NCBI RefSeq assembly: GCF_014648875.1
Contig: NZ_BMRY01000015.1
Location: 109,256 to 173,255 of the forward strand
Length of the DNA stretch: 64,000 bases
Source of the DNA: Streptomyces parvus
GTDB lineage: Bacteria; Actinomycetota; Actinomycetes; Streptomycetales; Streptomycetaceae
Direction of reading: 5' to 3'
The notes beneath the pieces were generated by a model. It saw only the letters and a program-made list of their open reading frames with translations, was not told where the DNA came from and ran no database searches. This document shows positions 26,495 to 34,556 of the stretch, piece by piece; position 1 is the first letter of the stretch, and each line of letters starts with the position of its first letter. Made by a program: the position numbers and the translations under genes.

Positions 26495-26537
26495 GAACGA
26501 CGGGCCCCCGCCATGCCGTGGCGGGGGCCCGTCGTTC
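26495..26537 (+). terminator. Terminator after the clpS operon
   Basis: Perfect arms of 19 bases (26495-26513 and 26519-26537) around a five-base loop, 14 bases after the DUF2017 stop. Confidence 0.9.
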
Positions 26538-26827
26538 GCTCAACGGACGCTCAGATCCGAGTAACGATCCCCCCAAGTCATTCGGGCCATTCGTTCCGAG
26601 CGGGGATTTATGTCCCCTTCTGTCTGTGGTGTGCGCCACAGAATGTCCCACGGTGTCCCGTGACGGCCGTGTTAAATCTTCACGACCGCCCGGGGACGCC
26701 ACCCCTGTTTCCCGGGGGCGCTGCACACCGGCCGAACGCCGGTCGCACTCCATCCATATCCGGGGGGATCAGGACCTGATCCGCAGCCTTGTACGGCGCG
26801 GATCGGCGTGGAGAAAGGCGCACCACC
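26538..26827. other. Upstream region of the amino-acid permease
   Basis: About 290 bases without a gene. GGGGGATCAGGACCTGATCC near 26764 contains a palindrome (GGATCAG/CTGATCC, arms split by GAC). GGAGAAAG at 26812 is the permease ribosome binding site. Operator function of the palindrome is a guess. Confidence 0.4.
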
Positions 26828-28279
26828 ATGACATCGGCGCACGTCGACGAGGGACAGGTCGACAAGGGTCAGCCCGGCGGAAACGCCGGGGACGCCGGAA
26901 GCAGTGGCGAGGGATACCAGCGCGGTCTGGGAGCTCGTCAGATTCAGATGATCGCCATCGGCGGAGCCATCGGCACCGGGCTGTTCCTCGGCGCGGGCAA
27001 GGCCATCGACCGGGCCGGGCCGAGCCTCATCCTGGCCTACGTCATCGCAGGTCTGGTCATCTTCTTCATCATGCGGGCGCTGGGCGAACTGCTCATGTAC
27101 CGCCCGGTCTCGGGCTCCTTCTCGGAGTACGCCCGCGAATTCATCAGCCCGTTCTTCGGATTCGTCACCGGCTGGACGTACTGGCTGTTCTGGGTGGTCA
27201 CCGGAATCACCGAAGTCACTGCCGCGGCCACCTATATGACGTACTGGTGGAACATTCCGCAGTGGCTGTCCGCCCTGGTGTTCACCGTCATCCTCTACGG
27301 CGCCAACCTGATCTCCGTGAAGCTCTTCGGTGAGCTGGAGTTCTGGTTCTCCATGGTCAAGGTCACCGCCATCCTCGGCATGATCCTGATCTGCGCGGGC
27401 GTCCTCACCGTCGGCTTCTCCGACGCCGGGGACACCGCGACCGTCTCCAACCTCTGGAACGACGGCGGGTTCTTCCCCAACGGCATCACCGGCACCCTCA
27501 TGACGCTCCAGATCGTCATGTTCGCCTTCCTCGCCGTGGAGCTCGTCGGCGTCACCGCCGGGGAGTCCAAGGACCCCAAGACCGTGCTGCCCAAGGCCAT
27601 CAACACCGTGCCGTGGCGCATCGCCGTCTTCTACGTCGGCGCGCTGATCATGATCCTCTCGGTCGTGCCGTGGTCCACGTTCAAGCCCGGCGTCTCCCCG
27701 TTCGTGAAGGCCTTCGAGGAGATGGGGCTCGGCATCGGCGCCGCCATCGTCAACTTCGTCGTCCTCACCGCGGCGCTCTCCTCCTGCAACTCCGGCATGT
27801 ACTCCACCGGTCGCATGCTCCGCGACCTCGCCCTCAACGGCCAGGGCCCCCGCGCCTTCACCAGGCTGACGAAGAACGGCCTGCCGCTGGTGGGCACCAC
27901 GTTCTCCGCCGCCCTGATGCTCGTCGGCGTGTGGATCAACTACCAGTGGCCGGGCGAGGCGTTCAACTACGTCGTCTCCTTCGCGACCATCTCCGGCATG
28001 TGGGCCTGGATCATGATCCTGATCAGCCAGATCCGCTACCGCCGCAAGGCCGACGCCGGTCTCCTGCCGCAGTCCTCGTTCAAGGCTCCGGGCGCCCCGT
28101 TCACCAGCTGGTTCGCGCTCTGCTTCATCGGCATGGTCATCGTGATGATGGCCATCGACAGGGACGCCCGGATCTCGCTCTACTGCGCACCGCTGTGGGC
28201 ACTCGTCCTGTTCGTCTCCTACCGGGTGCTCCAGTCGCGCGCCCCGGAGTCGGAGAAGGCCACGACCGAGACCCGCTGA
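26828..28279 (+). CDS. Amino-acid permease, APC family (GabP/AnsP-like)
   Basis: A 483-residue permease with 12 hydrophobic helices. After a 35-residue hydrophilic head comes RQIQMIAIGGAIGTGLFLGAG, the APC family helix-1 motif that binds the substrate carboxylate. RALGELLMYRPVSGSFSEYAREF and ELVGVTAGESKDPKTVLPKAINTVPWRI are the other signatures of the amino-acid transporter (AAT) subfamily. I chose ATG 26828 over the earlier frame start because GGAGAAAGG precedes it. The substrate may be GABA, asparagine or an aromatic amino acid. Confidence 0.9.
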   Translation: MTSAHVDEGQVDKGQPGGNAGDAGSSGEGYQRGLGARQIQMIAIGGAIGTGLFLGAGKAIDRAGPSLILAYVIAGLVIFFIMRALGELLMYRPVSGSFSEYAREFISPFFGFVTGWTYWLFWVVTGITEVTAAATYMTYWWNIPQWLSALVFTVILYGANLISVKLFGELEFWFSMVKVTAILGMILICAGVLTVGFSDAGDTATVSNLWNDGGFFPNGITGTLMTLQIVMFAFLAVELVGVTAGESKDPKTVLPKAINTVPWRIAVFYVGALIMILSVVPWSTFKPGVSPFVKAFEEMGLGIGAAIVNFVVLTAALSSCNSGMYSTGRMLRDLALNGQGPRAFTRLTKNGLPLVGTTFSAALMLVGVWINYQWPGEAFNYVVSFATISGMWAWIMILISQIRYRRKADAGLLPQSSFKAPGAPFTSWFALCFIGMVIVMMAIDRDARISLYCAPLWALVLFVSYRVLQSRAPESEKATTETR

Positions 28280-28282
28280 GCC

Positions 28283-28309
28283 GGGCTCCCGGGGCCGCCC
28301 CGGGAGCCC
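28283..28309 (+). terminator. Terminator after the permease
   Basis: Arms 28283-28294 and 28298-28309 pair over 12 bases with a three-base loop, starting three bases after the permease stop. Confidence 0.8.
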
Positions 28310-28447
28310 CACCGACCCCGAGGGCGGGCCCCACGACCACCCTCCTCCCGGACAGCCCGGCCGCCCCAAAGGCCGACGGCGTCCAGCATCCGGCCCTCTG
28401 CGTATCACCCATCGGTACGCAGGGGGCCGCATGCATATCCTGGCGCC

Positions 28448-28870
28448 ATGCTGACCATCACCCAGACGCTCTACGACCAGATCGTCGCCCACTCCCGCGC
28501 CGACCACCCCGACGAGGCGTGCGGAGTGGTCGCGGGCCCGGCCGGGACGGACCGCCCCGAGCGCTTCATCCCGATGCTCAACGCCGCCCGCTCGCCCACG
28601 TTCTACGAGTTCGACTCCGCCGACCTCCTCAAGCTCTACCGCGAGATGGACGACCGCGACGAGGAACCCGTGATCGTCTACCACTCGCACACGGCGACCG
28701 AGGCCTACCCCTCCCGCACCGACGTCACGTACGCCAACGAGCCCGGCGCCCACTACGTCCTGGTCTCCACCGCCGACACCGACGGCTCGGGCCCCTTCCA
28801 GTTCCGCTCGTACCGCATCGTGGACGGCGAGATCACCGAGGAAGACGTGCAGGTCGTCGAGGCGTACTGA
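28448..28870 (+). CDS. mec: JAMM/MPN metalloprotease (Mec-like)
   Basis: A 140-residue JAB1/MPN zinc peptidase. The JAMM residues are E23 (PDEACGVV) and H79-S-H81-x7-S89-xx-D92 (HSHTATEAYPSRTD). In Mycobacterium tuberculosis, Mec frees cysteine from the CysO carrier after CysM has loaded it. Here cysO and cysM lie 3.5 kb downstream, separated by a B12 transporter cassette. That distance, and the fact that the CysO here ends in two residues beyond its GG, suggest the peptidase may also trim the CysO precursor. Confidence 0.88.
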   Translation: MLTITQTLYDQIVAHSRADHPDEACGVVAGPAGTDRPERFIPMLNAARSPTFYEFDSADLLKLYREMDDRDEEPVIVYHSHTATEAYPSRTDVTYANEPGAHYVLVSTADTDGSGPFQFRSYRIVDGEITEEDVQVVEAY

Positions 28871-28930
28871 GCCCCCGGGTACCGCGCGGAGCCGCCGGAC
28901 GGGTCTGGCACACTGCACCCCGAACCCATC

Positions 28931-29060
28931 AAGGCGGCAGGAACCAGGAAGCCGGTGCGAATCCGGCACGGTCCCGCCACTGTGACCGGGCCCCCTCCCG
29001 TACGGACTCCGAATCCGTGCCGGAGGGCGGCCCGGAAGCCAGGAACTGGCCCGCCGCCTT
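28931..29060 (+). ncRNA. Cobalamin riboswitch
   Basis: The ends pair as AAGGCGGC (28931) with GCCGCCTT (29053), forming P1. Inside are GCCGGTGCGAATCCGGCACGG and TCCCGCCACTGTGACC, the conserved B12 core, and GCCAGGAACTGGCC is the B12 box. The Shine-Dalgarno of btuF (GGAGAGG, 29094) follows 33 bases later, so control of the btuFCD transporter by adenosylcobalamin is expected. Confidence 0.92.
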
Positions 29061-29106
29061 CTCGCACCGACCAGGGGACGCGGAAATCCCCCGGAGAGGC
29101 CCCGCC

Positions 29107-30117
29107 ATGTCCCGGCGCACCCCCGCGCTCATAGCCGCCGCCGTGCTGCTCCCGCTCGCCCTCACCGCCTGCTCCACCTCCTCCGACGGCGACGCCGCCA
29201 CCGGGGACAAGGCGTCGGCGACGAGCGAAGGCTTCCCGTACACCGTCAAGAACTGCGGTGTCACCACCACGTACAAGGCCCCGCCGAAGCGCGTGGTCAC
29301 CATGAACCAGCACGTCACCGAGATCATGCTGGAACTGGGCCTGAAGAAGTCCCTCGTCGGCACCGCCTACCTCGACGACCAGGTCCTGCCGAAGTACGCC
29401 AAGGACTACGCCTCCGTCCCGGTCCTCGCCAAGGAGTACCCCTCCTACGAGCAGGTCCTCGCCGCCAACCCCGACTTCGTCTACGGCGGTTACGCGAGCG
29501 CCTTCGCCGCGGGCGACGGCCGCGGCCGCGAGGCGTTCAAGAAGGCCGGCATCGAGACCCGCCTCAACACCGAGAGCTGCACCAAGGGCGACCAGCCCAT
29601 GGACACCCTCTACGAGGAGATCCGCGAGGTCGGCCGCACCTTCGGCATCAGCGACCGCGCCGAGGCCTGGATCAAGCAGGCCAAGGCCGACAACGCCACC
29701 ACCGCCAAGAAGCTGGCCGACCTCAAGCCCGTCTCCGTCTTCGTCTACGACAGCGGCGACAAGACCGCCTTCACCGCGGGCGGCGAGGGCATCGGCAACG
29801 AGCTGATCGAACGGGCCGGCGGCACCAACGTCTTCGCCGACCTCGACAAGCCCTTCGGTGACGCCTCCTGGGAGAACGTCGTCGACCGCAAGCCCGAAGT
29901 CATCGTGATCTACGACTACGGCGCCACCACCGTCGAACAGAAGAAGAAGCGCCTCCTCGACGACCCGGCCCTCGCCGACGTCCCCGCCATCAAGAACAAG
30001 CGCTTCGCCGTCATGCCGCTGTCCGACGCGGTCCTCGGCGTCCGCGTCCCCGCCGCCGTCGACAAGCTCGCGGCCCAGCTCCACCCGGAGGCGGTCAAGG
30101 CGGCCACCACCCCGTGA
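29107..30117 (+). CDS. btuF: Cobalamin ABC transporter, substrate-binding lipoprotein
   Basis: A 336-residue lipoprotein: signal peptide with lipobox LPLALTAC (Cys22), then TTTYKAPPKRVVTMNQHVTEIMLELGL, the start of the periplasmic-binding fold of the BtuF/FhuD class. The riboswitch just upstream points to vitamin B12 rather than a siderophore. The C-terminus overlaps the btuC start (GTGA at 30114). Confidence 0.88.
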   Translation: MSRRTPALIAAAVLLPLALTACSTSSDGDAATGDKASATSEGFPYTVKNCGVTTTYKAPPKRVVTMNQHVTEIMLELGLKKSLVGTAYLDDQVLPKYAKDYASVPVLAKEYPSYEQVLAANPDFVYGGYASAFAAGDGRGREAFKKAGIETRLNTESCTKGDQPMDTLYEEIREVGRTFGISDRAEAWIKQAKADNATTAKKLADLKPVSVFVYDSGDKTAFTAGGEGIGNELIERAGGTNVFADLDKPFGDASWENVVDRKPEVIVIYDYGATTVEQKKKRLLDDPALADVPAIKNKRFAVMPLSDAVLGVRVPAAVDKLAAQLHPEAVKAATTP

Positions 30118-31154
30118 CCTGCCGCGCCTCCGCTCCTCGGCGGCCGCTCGGTTACGTCCTGGTGCTCGGCGGCCTCGCCGCGCTCCTGGCCGTCGCCGTC
30201 CTCGCCGCCCTCGCGCTCGGCTCCGTCCGCATCCCGCCCGGCCAGGTGCTCGACATCCTGACCGGGCGGGCGGAGGCGAGCCCGTTCCGCACGATCGTCC
30301 TGGACGTGCGGCTGCCCCGGGTCCTGCTCGGCATCGTCGTCGGCGCCGGACTCGCCGTCATCGGCACCGTCCTCCAGGCCCTCGTCCGCAACCAGCTCGC
30401 CGACCCGTTCCTCCTCGGCGTCTCCTCCGGAGCCTCCACGGGCGCGGTCCTGGTCATCGTCCTCGGTATCGGCGCGTCCCTCGCCACCACCGTCACGATC
30501 CCCGCCGCCGCCTTCGCCGGCGCCCTGCTCTCGCTGCTGCTCGTCTACACCCTGGCGCGCGGCGGGGGCGGCATCACCACCAACCGCCTCGTCCTCGCCG
30601 GGGTCGCCGTCTCCTACGTCCTCTCCGCCCTGACCAGCCTGATCCTGGTCACCTCCGCCCGCGCCGACCACCTCCAGGAAGTCCTCTACTGGACCCTCGG
30701 CGGCCTCGGCGCCGCCCGCTGGGACATGCTCGCGCTCCCCGCGATCACCCTGGTCGCGGGCACCGCCGTCCTCCTCACCCTGGCCCGCCCGCTCGACCTG
30801 CTCCTGGTGGGGGAGGAGGGCGCGACCGTCCTCGGCCTCGACACCGCCCGCTTCCGGGCCGCCGTCTTCGTCCTCGCCTCCCTGATGACCGGGGTGCTCG
30901 TCGCGTACAGCGGGGCGATCGGCTTCGTCGGCCTGATGGTCCCGCACATGGCCCGGATGGCGGTCGGCGCCGCACACCGCGCACTCCTCCCGGTCGTGGC
31001 GCTCGGCGGCGCGGTGTTCCTCGTCCTCGCGGACCTGGCCGCCCGGACGCTCGCCGCCCCGCAGGACATCCCGGTCGGCGTGCTCACCGCGCTGACCGGC
31101 GGTCCGTTCTTCCTCTGGATGCTGCGGCGCAGGCCGGAAGGAGCACCGGCATGA
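30114..31154 (+). CDS. btuC: Cobalamin ABC transporter permease
   Basis: A 346-residue FecCD/BtuC-type permease with about ten helices. DVRLPRVLLGIVVGAGLAVIGTVLQALVRNQLADPFLLGVSSGASTGA is the conserved first block and GAIGFVGLMVPHMARMAVG the ATPase-contact loop. It starts at GTG overlapping the btuF stop. Together with BtuD it drives uptake of the B12 bound by BtuF. Confidence 0.92.
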   Translation: MTCRASAPRRPLGYVLVLGGLAALLAVAVLAALALGSVRIPPGQVLDILTGRAEASPFRTIVLDVRLPRVLLGIVVGAGLAVIGTVLQALVRNQLADPFLLGVSSGASTGAVLVIVLGIGASLATTVTIPAAAFAGALLSLLLVYTLARGGGGITTNRLVLAGVAVSYVLSALTSLILVTSARADHLQEVLYWTLGGLGAARWDMLALPAITLVAGTAVLLTLARPLDLLLVGEEGATVLGLDTARFRAAVFVLASLMTGVLVAYSGAIGFVGLMVPHMARMAVGAAHRALLPVVALGGAVFLVLADLAARTLAAPQDIPVGVLTALTGGPFFLWMLRRRPEGAPA

Positions 31155-31278
31155 GGCGCGTACGCCCCGGCCGGGGGAGCCCCGGCGCGAGGCCCGCCGG
31201 AAGGAGCGCCCGCACGGGGCCACTTCCGGTCCGGAGCGCCCGCACCACGACCGTACGCACGGCTGAGGGAGCCCGCCC

Positions 31279-32076
31279 ATGACCACCCTGCGCACCGAAG
31301 GCCTCTCGTACGGGACCGGCGAGGGCCGCCACCTCGTCGACGCCGTCGACCTCACCGCCGCCGACGGCGAGACCGTCGGCCTCGTCGGCCCCAACGGCAG
31401 CGGCAAGACCACCCTGCTGCGCTGCGTCTACGGCACTCTGCGCCCCACCCACGGCCGGGTCCTCCTCGACGGCGACGACCTCGCCACCCTCCCCGTGAAG
31501 GCCCGCGCCCAGCGCATCGCCACCGTCCCGCAGGACGGCCACGCCGGATTCGAGCTCACCGTCGGCCAGGTCGTGGCGATGGGCCGCGCCCCGCACAAGC
31601 GGTTCTGGGAGGCGGACGGCGCGGCCGACACCGCGCTCGTCACCGAAGCCCTGGCCCGGGTCGGGATCACCGCACTCGAACCCCGTACGTTCGCCTCCCT
31701 CTCCGGCGGCGAACGCCAGCGGGCCCTGGTCGCCCGCGCCCTGGTCCAGCAGCCCTCGCTCGTCGTCCTGGACGAGCCGACCAACCACCTGGACATCCGC
31801 TACCAGCTGGAGATCCTCTCCCTGGTCCGCGAGCTGGGCACCACCAACCTCCTCGCCCTGCACGACCTCAACCTCGCCGCCTACTACTGCGACCGCCTCT
31901 ACGTCCTCAAGGACGGCCGGGTCGTCGCCTCCGGCACCCCGGAGGAGGTCCTCACGGCGGAGCTGCTGGGTGAGGTGTACGGCGTCGCCGCCGAGGTCAG
32001 CGCCCACCCGAAGACCGGCGCACCCACGGTCGTCTACCTCCCGGAGGGGCCGGGCGGCCGGACTCTGCTCACATAG
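31279..32076 (+). CDS. btuD: Cobalamin ABC transporter ATP-binding protein
   Basis: A 265-residue ATPase. Walker A GPNGSGKT at residues 37-44, Q-loop TVPQDG, signature LSGGERQRALVARALVQQPSLVVLDEPTNHLDI, then LALHDLNLAAYYCDRLYVLKDG. The FepC/BtuD subclass is clear. It starts 124 bases after btuC, a larger gap than in the rest of the cassette, with low-complexity sequence in between. Confidence 0.92.
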   Translation: MTTLRTEGLSYGTGEGRHLVDAVDLTAADGETVGLVGPNGSGKTTLLRCVYGTLRPTHGRVLLDGDDLATLPVKARAQRIATVPQDGHAGFELTVGQVVAMGRAPHKRFWEADGAADTALVTEALARVGITALEPRTFASLSGGERQRALVARALVQQPSLVVLDEPTNHLDIRYQLEILSLVRELGTTNLLALHDLNLAAYYCDRLYVLKDGRVVASGTPEEVLTAELLGEVYGVAAEVSAHPKTGAPTVVYLPEGPGGRTLLT

Positions 32077-32145
32077 CGAACGCTCACCATCCACCATGTG
32101 GGATCACACTCGGGTTTCCGCACAGGGAATCGATACGATGCCCGC

Positions 32146-32274
32146 ATGGTTCCCCATGACGTGAGCAACAAGACGCCGGGCACGCTGCTCGTCGCGCGGC
32201 TGCACGTCGACCTGTGCAGGCTGGCCAGCGCGATCTGTCCCAGCCGCAGCCTGCCCGTGAGCCGCCCGGCCTGA
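32146..32274 (+). CDS. Cysteine-pathway leader peptide
   Basis: A 42-residue open frame starting ATGGTTCCCC and containing VARLHVDLCRLASAIC, the pattern of actinobacterial putative leader peptides found before sulfur-assimilation genes. Two cysteines (residues 24 and 31) lie in it. Translation would slow when charged tRNA-Cys is scarce, giving attenuation of the downstream cysO-cysM. The fit to this role is inferred; I did not identify alternate RNA hairpins. It lies 100 bases before cysO. Confidence 0.7.
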   Translation: MVPHDVSNKTPGTLLVARLHVDLCRLASAICPSRSLPVSRPA

Positions 32275-32374
32275 GCCGCGGTCCGCGCGCCCACCCAGAC
32301 GCACCACCCCCCGCGCGGGGGCAGAAACGCGCGCCCCACGCCACCTCTCTCCGCTTTCGACAGGAGCCCACGCC

Positions 32375-32653
32375 ATGGCCATCGAGGTCCGCATCCCGAC
32401 CATCCTCCGCACCTACACCGACGGCGCGAAGGCCGTCGAAGGCAACGGGGACACCCTCGCCGACCTCTTCGCCGACCTGGAGAGCCGCCACACCGGCATC
32501 CGTGAGCGCATTGTCGACGGCGAACAGCTCCGCCGCTTCGTGAACGTCTACCTCAACGACGAGGACGTCCGCTTCCTCGACGGCATCTCCACCAAGCTCA
32601 GCGACGGCGACAACGTCACCATCCTCCCGGCCGTCGCCGGCGGCATGCGCTGA
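32375..32653 (+). CDS. cysO: CysO-like sulfur carrier (MoaD/ThiS family)
   Basis: A 92-residue ubiquitin-like carrier. MAIEVRIPTILRTYTDGAKAVEGNGDTLADLFADLESRHTGIRERI and VNVYLNDEDVRFLDGISTKLSDGDNVTILPAVAGG follow the MoaD/ThiS fold. The C-terminus is GG followed by two extra residues, MR. A thiocarboxylate can form only on a terminal glycine, so the tail must be removed first. It overlaps the start of cysM (TGATG). Confidence 0.9.
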   Translation: MAIEVRIPTILRTYTDGAKAVEGNGDTLADLFADLESRHTGIRERIVDGEQLRRFVNVYLNDEDVRFLDGISTKLSDGDNVTILPAVAGGMR

Positions 32654-33603
32654 TGCGGTACGACTCCCCGCTGGCGGCCGTGGGGAACACCCCCCTCGTC
32701 CGCCTCCCGCGGCTGTCCCCGTCCGAGGACGTCCGTATCTGGGCCAAGCTGGAGGACCGCAACCCCACGGGCTCGATCAAGGACCGCCCGGCGCTCCACA
32801 TGGTCGAACAGGCCGAGAAGGACGGCCGGCTCACCCCCGGCTGCACCATCCTGGAGCCCACCAGCGGCAACACCGGCATCTCGCTCGCCATGGCGGCCAA
32901 GCTCAAGGGCTACCGCATCGTGTGCGTCATGCCGGAGAACACCTCCCAGGAACGGCGCGACCTGCTCGCCATGTGGGGAGCCGAGATCATCTCCTCCCCG
33001 GCCGCGGGCGGCTCCAACACCGCGGTGCGCGTCGCGAAGGAACTGAGCGAGGAGCACCCGGACTGGGTGATGCTCTACCAGTACGGCAACCCGGACAACG
33101 CGGGCGCGCACTACGCGACCACCGGCCCGGAGATCCTCACCGACCTCCCGTCCATCACCCACTTCGTGGCGGGCCTCGGCACCACGGGCACCCTGATGGG
33201 CGTCGGCCGCTACCTCCGCGAGAACCGCCCCGGCATCCAGATCGTCGCCGCCGAACCCCGCTACGACGACCTGGTCTACGGCCTCCGCAACCTCGACGAG
33301 GGCTTCGTCCCCGAGCTGTACGACGCCTCGGTCCTCACCACCCGCTTCTCGGTGGGCTCCGCCGACGCGGTCACCCGCACCCGTGAACTCCTCCAGCAGG
33401 AGGGCATCTTCGCGGGCGTCTCCACCGGCGCCGCGCTCCACGCGGCGATCGGCGTGGGGAAGAAAGCGGTCAAGGCGGGGGAGAGCGCGGACATCGTCTT
33501 CGTGGTGGCGGACGGCGGCTGGAAGTACCTGTCGACGGGCGTCTACACGGCGGAGACGACGGAAGCGGCGATCGAAACGCTGCAGGGCCAGCTCTGGGCG
33601 TAG
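32653..33603 (+). CDS. cysM: Cysteine synthase, CysM type (sulfur-carrier-dependent)
   Basis: A 316-residue PLP enzyme. The PLP lysine is K43 in NPTGSIKDRPALHM; PTSGNTGISLAMAAKLKGY binds substrate and GLGTTGTLMGVGRYLRE the PLP phosphate. The length and the coupling to cysO match actinobacterial CysM, which uses O-phospho-L-serine and the thiocarboxylated CysO rather than free sulfide. The next gene is on the other strand. Confidence 0.93.
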   Translation: MRYDSPLAAVGNTPLVRLPRLSPSEDVRIWAKLEDRNPTGSIKDRPALHMVEQAEKDGRLTPGCTILEPTSGNTGISLAMAAKLKGYRIVCVMPENTSQERRDLLAMWGAEIISSPAAGGSNTAVRVAKELSEEHPDWVMLYQYGNPDNAGAHYATTGPEILTDLPSITHFVAGLGTTGTLMGVGRYLRENRPGIQIVAAEPRYDDLVYGLRNLDEGFVPELYDASVLTTRFSVGSADAVTRTRELLQQEGIFAGVSTGAALHAAIGVGKKAVKAGESADIVFVVADGGWKYLSTGVYTAETTEAAIETLQGQLWA

Positions 33604-33648
33604 GCCCGAGCTGCGCATTCCGCGCCGCCCGGGCAATCCCAGCCTGTC

Positions 33649-33780
33649 CGGGCAATTACAGCCCGTCCGGCGTTTGAGGACGTCTTTTCGCCCGTCAGGG
33701 ACTGCCCTCCAGCGGGCCCGGGGCACCATGTCAGCCCCTCCGGCGATTGAGGAGCGGGGTCCGGGGCCCCGCCCCGAAGG
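33649..33780. repeat. Two copies of a Streptomyces interspersed repeat
   Basis: The 20-base word CCGTCCGGCGTTTGAGGAC (near 33651) and its variant CCCCTCCGGCGATTGAGGAG (near 33735) are followed in the second copy by GGGGTCCGGGGCCCCGCCCC. This is a common short intergenic repeat in Streptomyces genomes, from memory. It occupies most of the cysM-pemK gap. Confidence 0.65.
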
Positions 33781-33790
33781 GCCCCGCCCC

Positions 33791-34318
33791 TCACCTCGCC
33801 CCCAGCTTCCGCACGCGCTCCCACACCCCCGGGTCCACCACCCCCACCCGCCGCCGGAACGCGTCGACCCGCACCTCCCGCAGCTCATCCGTCTCCAGGA
33901 AGCTCCGCCGCCCCTGCCGGTCCCCGACCGCCCCGGCCGGCAACGCGATCACCCCGGGCCGCTCCTCGTGATGCTTGCTGGTGATCTTCGCGACCACCGC
34001 CGTACGCCCCCGGCCCCGCCCCCGTACCGAGATCACCAGACACGGCCGGTCCTTCGACCCGGGCCCGTCCTCGTACGGCACATCGGCCCACCACACCTCG
34101 CCCGCCCGCGGCCCCCGCGCATCCGACGTCGAAGGCCGCGACGGCGAAGACGGCCGCGAAGGCCGGGACGGCGGCCGGACCGACCCCGCAGGCCGACCCG
34201 ACCGCCCCGGCCGCCGGGACCGCGGCCCCCGGTCCGACCGCCCCCGCCCGTCCACCACCGCGGCGACGAGCGCGAGCAGAACCACGGCGCCCAGCGCCAC
34301 CCACCAGAACGTGTTCAT
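33791..34318 (-). CDS. Membrane-anchored PemK/MazF-like protein
   Basis: A 175-residue protein. Residues 4-22 (FWWVALGAVVLLALVAAVV) form one transmembrane helix. Residues 23-75 are Arg/Ser/Pro-rich. From about 80 the PemK-like beta barrel begins: GEVWWADVPYEDGPGSKDRPCLVIS, then VVAKITSKHHEERPGVIALPAGAVG. Most PemK/MazF toxins are soluble mRNA interferases paired with an antitoxin; here a membrane anchor precedes the domain and no antitoxin gene is adjacent. So the role is uncertain. Confidence 0.82.
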   Translation of the reverse strand: MNTFWWVALGAVVLLALVAAVVDGRGRSDRGPRSRRPGRSGRPAGSVRPPSRPSRPSSPSRPSTSDARGPRAGEVWWADVPYEDGPGSKDRPCLVISVRGRGRGRTAVVAKITSKHHEERPGVIALPAGAVGDRQGRRSFLETDELREVRVDAFRRRVGVVDPGVWERVRKLGAR

Positions 34319-34556
34319 CCCCCGACCGTACCGGCGGGGCGCCGCGCGCCCCGAGGGCCGGACCGTGGGCGCGCTTCCATCGAACCGGTGACAGAGCAGG
34401 TGAGTTCCCCCACAACGGAGGGCAGCGGAGGAGCGACGTGGAGTTTCGCGCCTTACGCTCGACGAACCGCAAAACCGATCCCGCAGGAACCACCACCAGG
34501 CTCCGGCGAAATCGCACGAACCCTCCCCGTTCCCGCGCCCCGGAGGTTCACGCTCC

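Noticed and set aside
26672..28969. 765-residue minus-strand frame opposite the permease and mec
   Set aside because: Crosses two real genes and a terminator; composition is that of antisense of GC-rich genes.
28931..32076. The ABC cassette as a siderophore importer
   Set aside because: The cobalamin riboswitch immediately upstream favours vitamin B12.
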